A DNA stretch of 64,000 bases from Phaseolus vulgaris (GCF_000499845.2 NC_023753.2:5602791-5666790); one strand, 5' to 3'; counted from the first letter of the stretch, positions 49,289 through 61,721 are shown. The notes: generated by a model not told the origin, from the letters alone. Translations and numbers: made by a program.

Positions 49289-50826
49289 AATAGATGTAAA
49301 ATGAAGACTTTTTGTGTAAATACTTATCATATAATGAAGAAGCATTCCCAAGTAACAATTCATCTTGTTATCTTCTTTTGTGTACATATTCATTTTCTTT
49401 GTTTTTCGGCCTTGGATGCTTTCACTTCAGGTGAAATCCCTCCCGAAAACATATTTATATAATTCTTTTGGGCTTGGATGCTTTCACTTCAAGTGAAATC
49501 CCTCCCGAATAAACATTACACGATTCTTTCGGTCTTGGATGCTTTCACTTCAGGTGAAATCCCTCCCGAAAAAATATTCACAACTCTTTTGGGCTTGGAT
49601 GCTTTCACTTCAGGTGAAATCCCTCCCAAATAAACATAAATATACTTCTTTCGGTCTTGAAAGCTTTCAAACCAGATGAAATCTCTCCCGTCAGAATGTT
49701 CCTTTATCACTTTCGATCTTAGACGTTTTCATCTCAAATGAAAACCGAAAGGTCAAAATCAACAGATGCACGATTTTTATACCTTAAAAACCGCCAGGTC
49801 CAAAGCCATAAGTTTACAATTCAAAAAACCGAAAGCTAGTTATACATCCAAAACACTCTGCTAAACCGACAATTGCATATTTCGATCAGTCACGTATCAA
49901 TTGCATAAAACTATTTACAAGTCAACCTCAGCAAGTGAAAGGTTTCGGATTAGTAACTTTATACTTGACAACATAAATCAATATCATTTTTCCATAACAG
50001 TATTGATCTCATCATTATCAAAGAAGAAAAACATAACTTGAATTTATACTAGATAGCAAAAAAATAAAAAATTCAAAGATAAAAACTGCTTTTGTGAGAT
50101 AAAACCGAAAACAAATAACCCAATGCGCTAGTCACATGATGTTATACTTTTTAAATCCCAATCGAAAGAACCCGGTACCAAGTTTATTAATAAAAGAATG
50201 TTTTAAATTCCAAATAAGTAACCAAAAGGTCAACATTCGGTTAACACCGAGAGGTCTTTAATAATATTCAATTATAATAAAAAATATCACGCTTGAAAAA
50301 CCGAAAGGTCTAGGTTACAACATAGTCAATATTTTCATGCTCTAGAAACCGAATGTTATGCTTAATCTAGTTTTTATGATCATTAAAACCGAGAGGTGAG
50401 TTCAAACATTTCTTATATGAAATAATAAGGAACTCTTTTAATCGAATATTAAAACCAAACTATGAATACAAGGCCAACAATTATAATAACTATTAAAAAA
50501 TCCATGATTGTAATAAAAAATAATTATAACTGACAACTTTTGAAACCTAAAAAAATTCTTAAAGTTTTCAAGATGAAGAAAACCGAAAGCTAACAATTCT
50601 CACTGATTATAATCGAAAGAAAATTTTGATCGGACAAGATAATTTGAAGGATAAAATCACGATGTTAACCACAAAAGCTCAATATTTATATTAAGAAGTT
50701 CCAAAAAAAGGAATTACATCACGAATGCAAACATTAAACATCCCAGCATTCCAAAACAATTGTTCTTCTCAGCAAGTAACCGAGAGTTAACCGAGAAGCT
50801 ATAAACAGATAAAAACCCATATCCAC
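49289..50826 (+). other. Untranslated 3' internal region of the gypsy element
   Basis: It separates the integrase stop from the end of the antisense gene. It holds the 61-bp tandem array (listed separately) and, from 49741 to about 50800, about a dozen dispersed copies of a word like AAACCGARAGGT. No sense-strand gene is seen. Confidence 0.75.
49405..49760 (+). repeat. 61-bp tandem repeat, six copies, with internal palindrome
   Basis: CTTGGATGCTTTC marks the units at 49411, 49473, 49534 and 49594, with degenerate units at 49656 and 49718 (spacing 60-62). Each good unit has TTTCACTTCAGGTGAAA, whose arms TTTCAC/GTGAAA can pair, followed by TCCCTCCCGAA and an AT-rich spacer. Tandem arrays between integrase and the 3' LTR are known from Tat-lineage elements. 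Confidence 0.9.
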
Positions 50827-52798
50827 CTAATTCTCGATGTTAATATCTTCAGCATCATTATCCGAAATCTCATTAGCAGAAATTAGTTCACCATTATAAA
50901 AATCCTTCTTAACATCAAAGTTACCTTCATCAGTAGGAATCTTATAAAAATATTTTGCTTGTTGAAGAGCCTTCTCAAAGCCAAGTTTGTGTTGTTCAAA
51001 TATAAAACTTTCGGCTTCAAAAACATTAGTCCTCAGCTGATTAATCTCCTCATCCATAAGTTTGATGGTGTTTTTGTCAGATTCATTCGCAGAAGATAAT
51101 GCCGATACTTTTTCGTTCAAAAGTTGATTTTCTTTAAACAGCTGAGCATTCTCTGTACTAGATTTCAGGTTTTCACTCTTCAAATCAGAAATTTCTTTTC
51201 CAAGACCTTCGTTTTCAACTTCTTGTTCCTTTTTTTGCTTTTTCATCTCTTCTAACTGCGAAGATAAAGAGCTCATTCTTTCCTTATACTCAGCAAGATC
51301 ATTCTTCAATTTTTCAAACTCAGATAAAGACACACAGTTCCCATTCTTCTCTTTCATCATTTTTCCAATCAAAAGATTTCTACTCGACAATTCAATAACA
51401 GAATCCGCCAATGAAGCAGCATCCATATTTTTCAGCATGTTGTAAGATGATTCGCTAAAAGACATTTGAACAAACTTTGCATATTTAGTTGTAGCACTAA
51501 ATATCGTTTCAGAAAGAGGTTCAGATGAAACATTTTCACCATGGCGATGGCACCGAGAAGACGAATGCGACCTCTTGCTACTCCTATCTCGTTTCTTTGA
51601 TTTCTTCGAAGGACCGGCAACATCAACATTACTTGTCGGTTCCACCACGTCAACATTGGCAACAGGTTCCACGATTTCTACTTCCACCACATGATTCACC
51701 ACATTCTCACGTCGGGGAGTTACATCACCCACTTTGTTCAGCAATTTCGAAAAATAAGATCGAGCTTTCGGATTAGTGCTTGCCATCAGAGCTGAAAATC
51801 AGTAAAAAATTTAGCAAAGTTAAAAAACTCATCCTAAAAAGCAAGAAAATGTGGAACAACCACGTACCAATAAGATCTTCTCGAGGACTTGATGAAGTAT
51901 ACAACTGTAGCAACGCGCAAGTGGGAACTTGGTACGAGAGGCGACTAAAAACTTCAATAACATGACGATCGGCCACACCCATCGAATGAAAAGATATCGA
52001 GTTAAACTTCACGGGATCTCTCGTCCAATACAGAGGAAATTTTGGAGAATCTCCATTAAAGAAGTACTCTCTTCCTACTGGCTCTATTAGAATTTTGAAA
52101 AAACTTCCCTTAAAATCCTTGTATGACGACGTAAAGGGCTTAAGAAAACACACGTTGGATTTGCTAATAAGGGATAGCCACCCCGGCCGTTTACCAGGCC
52201 GAGAACTATAATAGTATAGAAAAGCATAGGGACTAGGAGAAAGTGACAATAATTTACACAAAATACTAAACGCTTGCATCGCAGCCCAACCATTAGGATG
52301 AAGCTGAGTAGGAGCAACATTAAGGAAATTAAGAACGCCCATTTGAAAATTGTTCAAAGGCAATCGAATATGAAGATCTCTGAAAAAACAAGCATAAAAA
52401 TAAAAAAATTCATAGCTATCACCTTCTCGGCCATGACACACATTATCAACATCTCCAACACGCCGAAATGAAATGATATCATTTTCAATATCAGAATAAT
52501 AAATTTGAGAATGGGAAAGAAAACTCCGAAGTTCGTTAGCAGAACGATACTTCGAGAAAAACTCTCGGACTTTAGAATTAACCCACTGATAACCTGGACG
52601 AAAATTTTTCTGGGGCTTAATAAATTCAAATTCTTGAGGAACATCAACAGTAGGAGCTCCATTTGAATCATTCATACAAGATGGAGTAGCAGATGAAGAC
52701 TTCGAATCAGGATGAACTTCTTCTCGAACCACTCGGCCAGTTGATTCACCACCCGCGCTTGAACATTCATCAGTAGCAGAAGAACTTGAAAGAGACAT
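50827..52798 (-). CDS. Antisense extra gene of the gypsy element (two exons)
   Basis: Runs opposite to gag-pol. Exon 1 is 51868-52798 and exon 2 is 50827-51791; the intron (76 nt) has donor TTG|GTACGTGG and acceptor TTTTCAG|CTC. Joined, they give 631 residues with no stop. The N-terminal half is folded-looking and aromatic-rich (GYQWVNSKVREFFSKY, then HPNGWAAMQAFSILC). It resembles the region annotated in plants as putative gypsy-type transposon protein (PF04195-like), an assignment made from memory. The C-terminal half has a basic Ser/Lys/Arg segment (KKSKKRDRSSKRSHSSS, a possible nuclear signal), then a long coiled coil (about 50 heptad-like residues with LSSQLEEMKKQKKEQE) and an acidic end. 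An upstream in-frame ATG at 52855 could add 19 residues. Function is unknown. It is intact although the sense genes are ruined. Confidence 0.8.
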
Positions 52799-53135
52799 TA
52801 CCTTCGCAAGAACTGAATGAAGATCGACAATAAACTTTCTTCTCAACAGCAACAAAGCTCACACGAAATCATAAAAGATTCAATGACAAACCTATTTATA
52901 GCCCAGAGTAAACCCTAGAATTCCAAACGTTGCAAACAATATGAAACCATTAAAAAATATATCATCTAACGGTCAAAATAGCAAGTTCACGTCAAGTCAT
53001 TTAAACTCAGCAAAATAAAGCACGGAAACCAAAGCGTTTCATACCAAATCAAATCAAATGTCAAAATTATTATATTATATTAAGACACAAATATTTGTTT
53101 AAACTTAAATAAAATATTTCTGTCTCGGGGGCTAG

Positions 53136-53758
53136 TGTACTGGTAGGCTAAAACCGAGAGGTTTAGGCCGAGAACAACATGTTGAGTAACCAAGGGGTGA
53201 TAAGGCTAAAACCGAGAGGTTTAGACCGAGAGCGGAAAAGATATAGTTAAAGAATAAAATAAAATATAAATATTATTATAAAAATGAAACCCAATTAAGT
53301 TAAAAACCTGCATAAGGGGTGTGTAAATAATAAAAAGGTGTAAAAAGAAAGTCCAAAAGAAAAGGGGAAAAGCCCATTAAGGAAACCCTATAAATAGAAG
53401 TTCAGAGTAAGAAAAAGGTAAGAGTGAATATTGTCTGATGATACTTTGAAATCATATCTGACTTTGGCATCGGAGCGCCTTGCAGGTACCCCCCAACCTG
53501 TGTGAAGGAGAAGCCGAGAGTACCTTGCTGAGGGAGAAGCCGAGAGCACCTTGCTGAGGGAGAAGCCGAGAGCACCTTGCCGAAGGGAGAAGCCAAGAGC
53601 ACCTTGCCGAGGGAGAAGCCTAACACACTTGCCCAAGAGGGGTCCAGAACATGAACCCAAGAAGAAACTAAGAGAATCCGGTCCAAGAATAGAGTATTTG
53701 TGTAAAGCCTAGTCTTGTCAACCTAGTTTCAGTATTCTCGGTCTTTGTTGTAAGAACA
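53136..53758 (+). repeat. 3' LTR of the gypsy element
   Basis: 623 bases, almost identical to 41007-41657 with the same TATA box (53389). The preceding GTCTCGGGGGCTAG is a weak polypurine-like tract. Being upstream of the antisense gene, this LTR or its border may also hold that gene's promoter. Confidence 0.93.
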
Positions 53759-53763
53759 TATAT

Positions 53764-56700
53764 TATAAAAGATACCCAGGATTTAAAAATTGTAATTAAT
53801 ATATTAAAATTAATTAAATTTTGATTATATATAAGATAATATGTTAAGTGATATAGGATTATAAAATTTAATATTAAAAAAAATATTTTTTAATTATAAA
53901 TAATAAATAGGTTTTAATAATTAGTATTATTATTCAAATATAAAAAATTAACTTTTAATATTTTAATTATTATTATTATAACTTAATTTTATATAATGTT
54001 ATATAAAAGGGGGAGACAGGTGAAAAATGAGATGAGATAGTTGATTTCATTTGTTGAAATTATTACACCTTCTTTCTCAAAATAAATAATAAATAATACA
54101 TTACAAATGAAGAGTGATATGATAAATTACCATTAATTTAGAGTCTCTGAGGAAGTTCGATTATTGAATATATCACAACATTAATAATAAAAAGGAGAGG
54201 ATTTAAATATAGTTAAGCAAATTGTAATAGGTTAATTAGATTACTTGATGGTAATTATTATCAATCTAATTCAGTTTTATGTAAAGTAAAGTTTTGCATC
54301 ACTTATTATATTATATTTTAATCTTATTTTTATTAGTAGACGTGATGTCTAACATTGATTAAAACCGTGTAAAACATGTGCTTGGGTTGGGTTGCCTTTG
54401 AAAACTTTGTAAGAAAATGATGGGCTGAATAATCCAAAGTTTCCGAAAATAAGCACATAAATGACGATACTTTGGTACCAAGATAGAATACATTCATTTT
54501 CATATGACACCACTATAACAAATAAAAGATTTATTTATTTATTAATATAAAATCATAATAATATTATTAAAAGTGGTTGTTAGGTGGAATTTTTTTAGGA
54601 GTGTAAAAGTTAGTTTTTGTAAACACAATGGTGCATCAAACTTCAAAAGCTATTAATTCATTATTGAAAGAAAAAAAAGCGCGTTTTGACTGCTAAAGCT
54701 GTAATTAGCTATTTGCTTAGATCCTTAACCTACCAATCTACCAAAACCTTCAACTTGGATTTGGAATTTTCATATAACTTTTTTCTTTTAACAACAAACC
54801 ATGTATTGGAATATCGCTGTCTTCAATTTTAGTCAATTTTCTGTGTTGGAAAAAGTTGCATATTCAATTTTCTTTTTATCCAAGGAAAATAAATTCTGTT
54901 GTATTGTGACAGATACGTTCTTTCTTGTATAGCTTCCGAAAACACCGACATTTTTTTCTTAGCATTAAAGGATAAATTAAGGTTTTACACTTTTTTTAAT
55001 GTTTTGAAGTCAAGTTCAATAACATAATATTATTATATTTGTTCCAACCAGAGATATATATATGGATTGAGATACCTTGAAGTATCCTCTTTAATTTATT
55101 TATTCATTGATAAAAAAAAATATTATTAGATTTAATTATTATATTTGGAATATTGTTTGTGTATTTTAATAAATTGTTACTGACTGGAACAATTCTCTCT
55201 AATATTTTGATTGTTTAATTTTTTTTATTCTTCTTGTATTTATTTTTTAATGTTCGATTGTTCTTCTTTTATTTTTTTTCGTATGAACTGTTTAGTGGTT
55301 GTTAGAAGTTAACCTGAAAAAGTATTCCAATAATCAAGTAAATGTTAGGTATTAAAGTGTATGCTGTATTGATAAAAGTGTATCTTACTCTTTTAACAAT
55401 GGTTATTTATAGTGTTTAGTAGTGAGTTATTTCGCTCATGTATAATATCTGACACGTTTATTTTTAATAAAAGAACATTAACTCATTAACTGATTTATTT
55501 TATAGTTATTGAATTTATAGGGTGTTATCCGAATTTATAGGACTATTGCTATTCAAGATAACTAGTTTACCGGTTGGTCATTAATATTGAATAATTTGAT
55601 TTATTTGACTTTGATTGATTTTTTTCATCATAATTTATTGGAGATCATCGACTAGATATTAGAGTCTTTCATAGTATATAAATGGGTGCAAATCTCATCC
55701 CATGAATCGGTTTTATAGGGTTGAGTTTGGCTTAAAGTCCACTTTGTAATACAATTATTTTAAAAAATATTAAATAAGTAATATATATATATATATATAT
55801 TTAAATTATTTTTTTTATCTCAATTATGTGAAATTATTTGAAATAGTGATGTTTTTTTTGTGAGATTTAAGTGGAATAAGAGATAAGGCAGAAGCTTGTA
55901 GACGTAGCCAGCACAGGAATGAACGCATCACGTTGTCCTCGACCCAATGTGACACACCGTTCCATGGCTGTGTCACCGCTGAAGCTGTCAATACATGTTG
56001 ATGGCCACCGCGGAATCTGCAACTATGTATTATCAAAAATATGTCGTTTTACAATTGAATACTGTGGTGGATGGTCCATTTATAATGCCTCACTGTGCAA
56101 GAGAGAGACACTTGACGCAAACTACCAAAAATCATTGTTACTATGAAAGCAAAATCTCTTCATGCTCCAACAACACACAACACAGTGCATGCAACATTCT
56201 ACTTCTTTTCTTTGATTATTGCCCTTTCTCCGCTTTCATAACAAAAACATCTTCACATGGAAACTAGGTTTTCTTTCCCATACTAACCCAACAATACACA
56301 TTAATCCTACAATCATACACCAAGGAGGCCATTAAGAGAGATGATAAATAATGTAGAGGTGGGACAAAGATACATCACTACAGATTAATTAAACAAACTA
56401 AAGGAAGTGGAAGTGCCTTCAACTTCACTTATTGCTTAATGAAATGCTTATAAATTAAGACAATGTTACTTTATTATCATTGCACGTTAAAAAGTAACAA
56501 ACTAATATAATTTTAAAAATTTTAAAAACCATTTTGGTTCGTAAAATTTAATATTTCAAGTTATTAAATAAAAAAGATATTTCTCCAATGTATTTAAAAT
56601 ATGACATCTTTTCCATGTTGAAAAAAAAAAATACTATATTAAATTACTGTATGACAGAGTATAACATTAGTACTACTACTTTTGTATATCCAACCTAGGC

Positions 56701-58480
56701 ACCGACAGTGAACCTCTTTGCTTTGTGAAAAAAATAGTAATAAGGAACAACAAAGTTCAAAAAGCAACAAAACGTTATACTCATGATTGGAAACCTTTCT
56801 CGGTTGAAGAGTCAACCGAAATATATATAATTTTATTTTTTATGATTAATTAATTAATAATAAAATAATAATACAATAATATATATATACATATAATTTT
56901 ATAAAAATAATATTAAATAACTAACTTTATAAGAATAACTCAAACACTACTAAACAATTATTACATTTTAAAAACAAAAATAAATGATTATTATACCAAA
57001 GAAAGACCTATATATTTCGAAATATTTTGAATGGATGTAATGATTTAAACAAAATTAAACAATATAGAGGATTTGAAAAACATGAAATCATATTGAAAAA
57101 AAATTATACACTTACAAAAGTTTAAAAGATTCTATGTATTTAAAACGATTATATATATACTTGTAAAATTGAATTGTATTTTAATGGAACTCGTAAATAA
57201 CGGGTCAAATTAGTTATGACTTAGGAAAAGATAGTGGACATATTAATCAATTAGCTTAAAAAACACATGTATTGTTCTATTTTTATTTTTTTTAAGGTTT
57301 ATGCTTGCTAATTGATTTTATGTTTTGTGGTTTAATATGAAGTATTACATTTTATTTACTATCATATATAACTGTTTTTAGTATATGTTGTGACTTATTA
57401 TACTTTTAAGTGAAATTTCAATTTTATAAATCTACGTCTATTATTTTTTTTTAATAAAATTGATTCTTATATTATAATATTATATATTTAATAGTTAAAA
57501 TGATGATATTTTTATTGAAATTGATTTAATTCTGCTTGAAACTTCAAAATCATGTTTTTATCGGTTCAGATTGCTAAAGAAAAATATTTTAAAACACTAA
57601 TAAGATATATAATAGCATCACTAAAAGTCATGTATGAAAAAAAGCCCCATTCTTGTGAATTGAAAAGTCGTATATAATAATAATATAACAATAACAAAGA
57701 TAAAAAGCGATACAAAATTCATTAAACTTTGGTAAACAAAATGATTCTCTGAACTATTATATGATTTTGAGTATAAGATGACTCATTATAATTTAGATAA
57801 TTTGAATATGAGATCATTTTTTTTAGTATTTTAACATCTCAATTTAATATCACCAAATTCTGTTTTATTATAAAATAAGAATTTATTTATTTTATTAAAT
57901 ATTACAGGATTTTTTGAATGTTTAAAATTTTCGATTGAATACGACGTTATTTATTTAAATAAAAATATGTTAAAATATTTTGAAATGGAATCAATAGACT
58001 TCCTAAATATAATTGAATAGAATTATTTTATTTAATATTTATATTCTAAGTTTTAAAATTATAAGTGCTGTAAACAAATTAAAGTGTGATAACCACAAGG
58101 AAATTTTATAAGTTTTATTTTTTTATTAATGTAGTTAAGAGAGGGTAATTTAAGATGGTCGAAAAACCTACCGGAGAAATTACAGCAAAATGGAAGAAGC
58201 AATAACGGTGGCCTCAAAGAAAGAGGGCACGTGTTACTTTTTTTAGCGAAAGCGCTGTCGGTTGCGGCTGGCAGACGGTAATGCATGGGACACGTGTCAG
58301 TCCACAAATAAACCATTCCCCATCCCTACATACCTACATCATCACCATCATCATCATAATGGAACCAAGCCTTTAAACCCAAACAGCACTTTTCATCTTC
58401 ACACTCCTCCACGCAATCCCCACTTTTCCGGTCTAATTTCGCCGGAATACACGTTCTCCACTCTTCTCTCACTCTATCTC
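53764..58480. other. AT-rich intergenic region and GT47 gene 5' flank
   Basis: No gene recognised between the gypsy element and the GT47 gene. There is an (AT)n tract near 55781-55800. A slightly GC-richer patch at 55880-56270 has only short unrelated frames. The last 250 bases hold two G-boxes and a CATCAT/CACCAT-rich leader. Confidence 0.6.
58228..58296 (+). promoter_or_regulatory. Two G-box (CACGTG) elements upstream of the GT47 gene
   Basis: GGCACGTGTTAC (core 58228-58233) and GACACGTGTCAG (core 58291-58296, itself a palindrome). CACGTG with a GT/GAC flank is the usual bZIP/bHLH, ABA- or light-responsive site. They lie 185-253 bases upstream of the chosen ATG. Function is inferred. Confidence 0.45.
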
Positions 58481-59941
58481 ATGCTTCCCAAATCAATTCA
58501 CCCCTCACTGGAACCTCAACCCAAAACGATTCATACCAAAGCCACCATCACTTCTTCCCTCACCTCCCTCCTCAAACCCCGTTTCTCCCCCCAAAACCCT
58601 CGCACATGGATCATCTTCACCGTCCTCTTCATCCAGATCCTCCTCCTCTGCAACCTCCGCAGTTTCTCCTCCTCAATTCCCACTCCTCTGCCGTCCACCG
58701 TCGTTCACCACTCTTCCCGAGCCCAAGACCAATGCGGCTCCGGCAAGGTCTTCGTCTACGACCTCCCCCGAACCTTCAACCACGAAATTCTCCAGAATTG
58801 CGACAACCTCAACCCCTGGAGCTCCCGCTGCGACTCCCTCTCTAACCAGGGATTCGGCCAGAGCGCTGCCGCGCTTGCCGGAATCATCCCTGAGGATATC
58901 CTTCCGGCGTGGCACTGGACCGACCAGTTCGTCACCGAAATCATCTTCCACAACCGATTATTGAATCACAGGTGTAGGGTTAAGGAGCCCGAATCTGCCA
59001 CGGCGTTCTATATACCGTTCTACGCTGGACTCTCGGTGGGGAAGTTCCTCTGGCTTAACTGGACCGCAGTGGAACGGGATCGCCACTGCGACATGATGCT
59101 GCGCTGGGTTATGGACCAACCGTTTTTTAAAAGATCAAACGGTTGGGATCATTTTATTACCATGGGGCGCATCACGTGGGATTTTCGCCGCTCCGTGGAC
59201 CACGATTGGGGTTCTAGCTGTATCTACAAGCCTGGGATGAGAAACGTCACGCGCCTTCTCATAGAGCGTAATCCTTGGGACTATTTCGACGTCGGTGTTC
59301 CCTACCCCACCGGATTCCATCCGCGCTCCAAATCCGACGTCACGCTCTGGCAGAACTTTGTCCGCACGCGCCAACGCAACTCGCTCTTCTGCTTCGCTGG
59401 GGCGCCTCGACGCGCGTTCCGCAACGACTTCCGCGGGGTTCTGCTGAGTCAATGCCGCGACTCGGGCGAGTCGTGCCGCACCGTGAACTGCACTGGGACG
59501 CGGTGCTCCAACGGCACGTCGGTGATTCTGGAAACGTTTCTGGACTCGGATTTCTGCTTGCAGCCTAGAGGGGACAGCTTCACACGCAGGTCCATTTTCG
59601 ATTGCATGGTGGCCGGTTCGATTCCGGTTTTCTTCTGGCGGCGAAGCGCGTACCTGCAGTACGAGTGGTTCTTGCCGGCCGAACCGGGGAGTTACTCAGT
59701 TTACATAGACCGGAACGCAGTGAATAATGGAACCGTAACCGTGAAAAACGTGCTGGAGAAGTTCACCAAGGAGGAAGTGAGGCAAATGAGGGAGAAAGTG
59801 ATTGAGTACATTCCGAGGTTGATTTACGCCAATACGAAACATGGGTTAGAGGGTATGAAGGACGCGTTCGATGTTGCCATTGAAGGTGTGTTCAAAAGGT
59901 TCAAGGAACAGGAACAACCGGAGTTTCACAAGTGGAAATAG
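58481..59941 (+). CDS. XLT2: GT47 xyloglucan galactosyltransferase, MUR3/XLT2-like
   Basis: A single-exon gene of 486 residues. It is a type II Golgi protein: a short cytosolic tail with basic residues, then one TM helix (about 43-58, WIIFTVLFIQILLL), a Pro/Ser stem, and the exostosin-type GT47 domain from GKVFVYDLPRTFN (about 88) to about 440. Motifs seen are HWTDQF, FYIPFYAGL, GWDHFITMGRITWDFR, CFAGAPR and FCLQPRGDSFTRRSIFDCMVAG; the last is the conserved nucleotide-sugar region. Several N-glycosylation sequons occur (NWT, NVT, NCT, NGT). MUR3-clade enzymes add galactose to xyloglucan side chains. The short stem and the MLP start suggest XLT2 rather than MUR3, but substrate position cannot be told here. 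The frame is open upstream to 58262; I chose 58481 because translation from it places the anchor correctly. The coding GC content is far above the surroundings. Confidence 0.88.
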   Translation: MLPKSIHPSLEPQPKTIHTKATITSSLTSLLKPRFSPQNPRTWIIFTVLFIQILLLCNLRSFSSSIPTPLPSTVVHHSSRAQDQCGSGKVFVYDLPRTFNHEILQNCDNLNPWSSRCDSLSNQGFGQSAAALAGIIPEDILPAWHWTDQFVTEIIFHNRLLNHRCRVKEPESATAFYIPFYAGLSVGKFLWLNWTAVERDRHCDMMLRWVMDQPFFKRSNGWDHFITMGRITWDFRRSVDHDWGSSCIYKPGMRNVTRLLIERNPWDYFDVGVPYPTGFHPRSKSDVTLWQNFVRTRQRNSLFCFAGAPRRAFRNDFRGVLLSQCRDSGESCRTVNCTGTRCSNGTSVILETFLDSDFCLQPRGDSFTRRSIFDCMVAGSIPVFFWRRSAYLQYEWFLPAEPGSYSVYIDRNAVNNGTVTVKNVLEKFTKEEVRQMREKVIEYIPRLIYANTKHGLEGMKDAFDVAIEGVFKRFKEQEQPEFHKWK

Positions 59942-61298
59942 CGGCGAAATAATACTTCCTTCCTCCTAGAATTAGAAAAACTATAAATAAATAAAAAAAA
60001 TACTATATGTTTGATTCAGGTGAATTCGCTAGATTAGAGTTCCATTTTTTCTTCTTTTTCTCTTATTACACGTGTTATCTATAGATGCACAATGCCATGT
60101 ACTATATTGTTCTTGCAATTCTTTTTACTCGATGAATTATGAATTTATATGATACATGAGACATATATTCTATGTCGAGCTTTGACATGATGGTTGCTAA
60201 TCCGTGCCATATGGTTTTTTGTAATCCTCCCAAAACAATCGAATGATGTACTATGCTGCTTGTTACTGATTCAGGATTGGTGACCATGGCTGATTGATAT
60301 TACTCTGACCTGGGCCTGCTGTTTTAAGGTTTTCTTCTGTTTTTCTGGAGCAATCATGAGGTGGAGGAAACTGACACCATATCACAAAGAAAAACGCTTT
60401 ATAAAAAAACATTGTCTTGGTCTCCTTGGATGTATTATCATCTACATCCTAATGATTTTTCTGAGCAAAGAACATGCAATGTGCTTGACAATGATAATAA
60501 ACTCACCAGTTATGTAAACTTCTGTCTGCTGCGTGTTTTCTATAATAATTTATTATCATTGATTGCTATGATTTTTGTGAACAAAGAAGAGTGCAGGTGT
60601 GCGAATGAGCAAATCGTATAAAGAGCTTCGAGGTAAAATATGTACGTTCATCCGCCACTCAGTTGATCAGTGCTGGGGTGTTGTGTGGATTGAGAGAAAC
60701 CCACTCCTGTTCCTACCCTTTTTAACCATTTTACTGTTGAAAAGTATCATTTTTGTTTACTGTTATAGTTTGCTTGGTTTCTGTAGAATGGATGCAAACT
60801 TCCAAGGGATGAACCACAAAAAGTTAAATTTGTACCCCCTCCAATTCAAAAGTGGTTATAAAATTGGGGAATCTATTTAATTCTGCAATGGCCATGGGGC
60901 CCTTCAAAGGTTTAACTCAGCATAAGAATGGGTGGACGTGCAAAACTGCTACCGAATCTCCATCAGAAGGTGTATGAATAAAGCACTGTTAATTTAAAAA
61001 ATAAATAAAGCACAATTAAATTAAATTAAATGTTATACATGACTCATTTGTTGAAGACCTTTGTGATTGCTAAAGTTCATCTTTTAAAAATCAATCCGAA
61101 GGAATTCCATAATTTTATTTTTCTATTATTCCATGTTACCTTTTAGAATGATGGCGTCGTTACACTGCAAAACATGGCACGTTAAAGCCAAAGAAATCGT
61201 GGCGTTGAAAGTGACATGTCCTTGTTACCATTTCACTATTTTCCACTAAACAAACATGGGATACGTTTCTACCATCATGATAAATTTGGACCTCAACC

Positions 61299-61369
61299 TG
61301 CACCCTATAACTGATATTAAAATTATCCTATTTAGTTTTAAATAGGGGCGGAATGCACGTCACAATATA

Positions 61370-61427
<58 letters not shown>

Positions 61428-61721
61428 GTGATATTTCAAGATATAATTATGCATTTGAGTTTTGGAACACTTTTCTAGATTACATATTTCGGAACAACTT
61501 ATTGGAATAGGCTTTTTTTAATAAGTTTTTGGATCTATTTTCTAGAATTTCTTTCCCAATGTAATTTGTGTTTCAGATTTATCTTTTCAAATGAGATTTT
61601 ATTTTTCTATTTTATTCTGATATTTCATTTCTGGAATGCAAAACAGCATATTCTTGTAACCATTTCTCAATTCCAGATTAAACAAGGCAATTTTATAATT
61701 TCAAAAAATTTATAGGGTGCA
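61299..61721. mobile_element. Possible foldback element with TGCACCCTATAA ends
   Basis: A perfect 12-base inverted repeat, TGCACCCTATAA (61299-61310) and its complement (61710-61721), encloses an AT microsatellite. The TGCACCC word is shared with the MULE-like elements at 130-1783, and GATTAGGTGCA just outside (61732-61742) looks like a further degenerate copy. No target duplication was found. Confidence 0.35.
61370..61422. repeat. (AT)n microsatellite
   Basis: An almost uninterrupted AT dinucleotide run of about 50 bases, preceded by AATATAATATATATAAT. It is likely to be length-polymorphic. Confidence 0.95.

Larger units (their letters stand above)
41007..53758 (+). mobile_element. Ty3/gypsy retrotransposon, Tat-type, with nested insertions
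   Basis: The 12,752-base element runs from TG (41007) to CA (53758) and is flanked by the same five bases, TATAT (41002-41006 and 53759-53763). Order: 5' LTR, primer-binding site, gag, protease, RT, RNase H, a second RNase H-like domain, integrase, tandem repeats, antisense gene, 3' LTR. RT before integrase places it in Ty3/gypsy; the second RNase H and the antisense extra gene are known Tat-lineage traits. About 2.4 kb of its length is two nested solo LTRs. By eye the LTRs differ by about 7 substitutions in roughly 620 aligned bases plus three indels, which suggests a recent insertion. The internal genes are heavily damaged, so it is non-autonomous. Confidence 0.93.

Noticed and set aside
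58606..59568. Long alternative frames on both strands within the GT47 gene
   Set aside because: The GC-rich coding sequence leaves other frames open; the GT47 frame has clear family motifs and the others have none.
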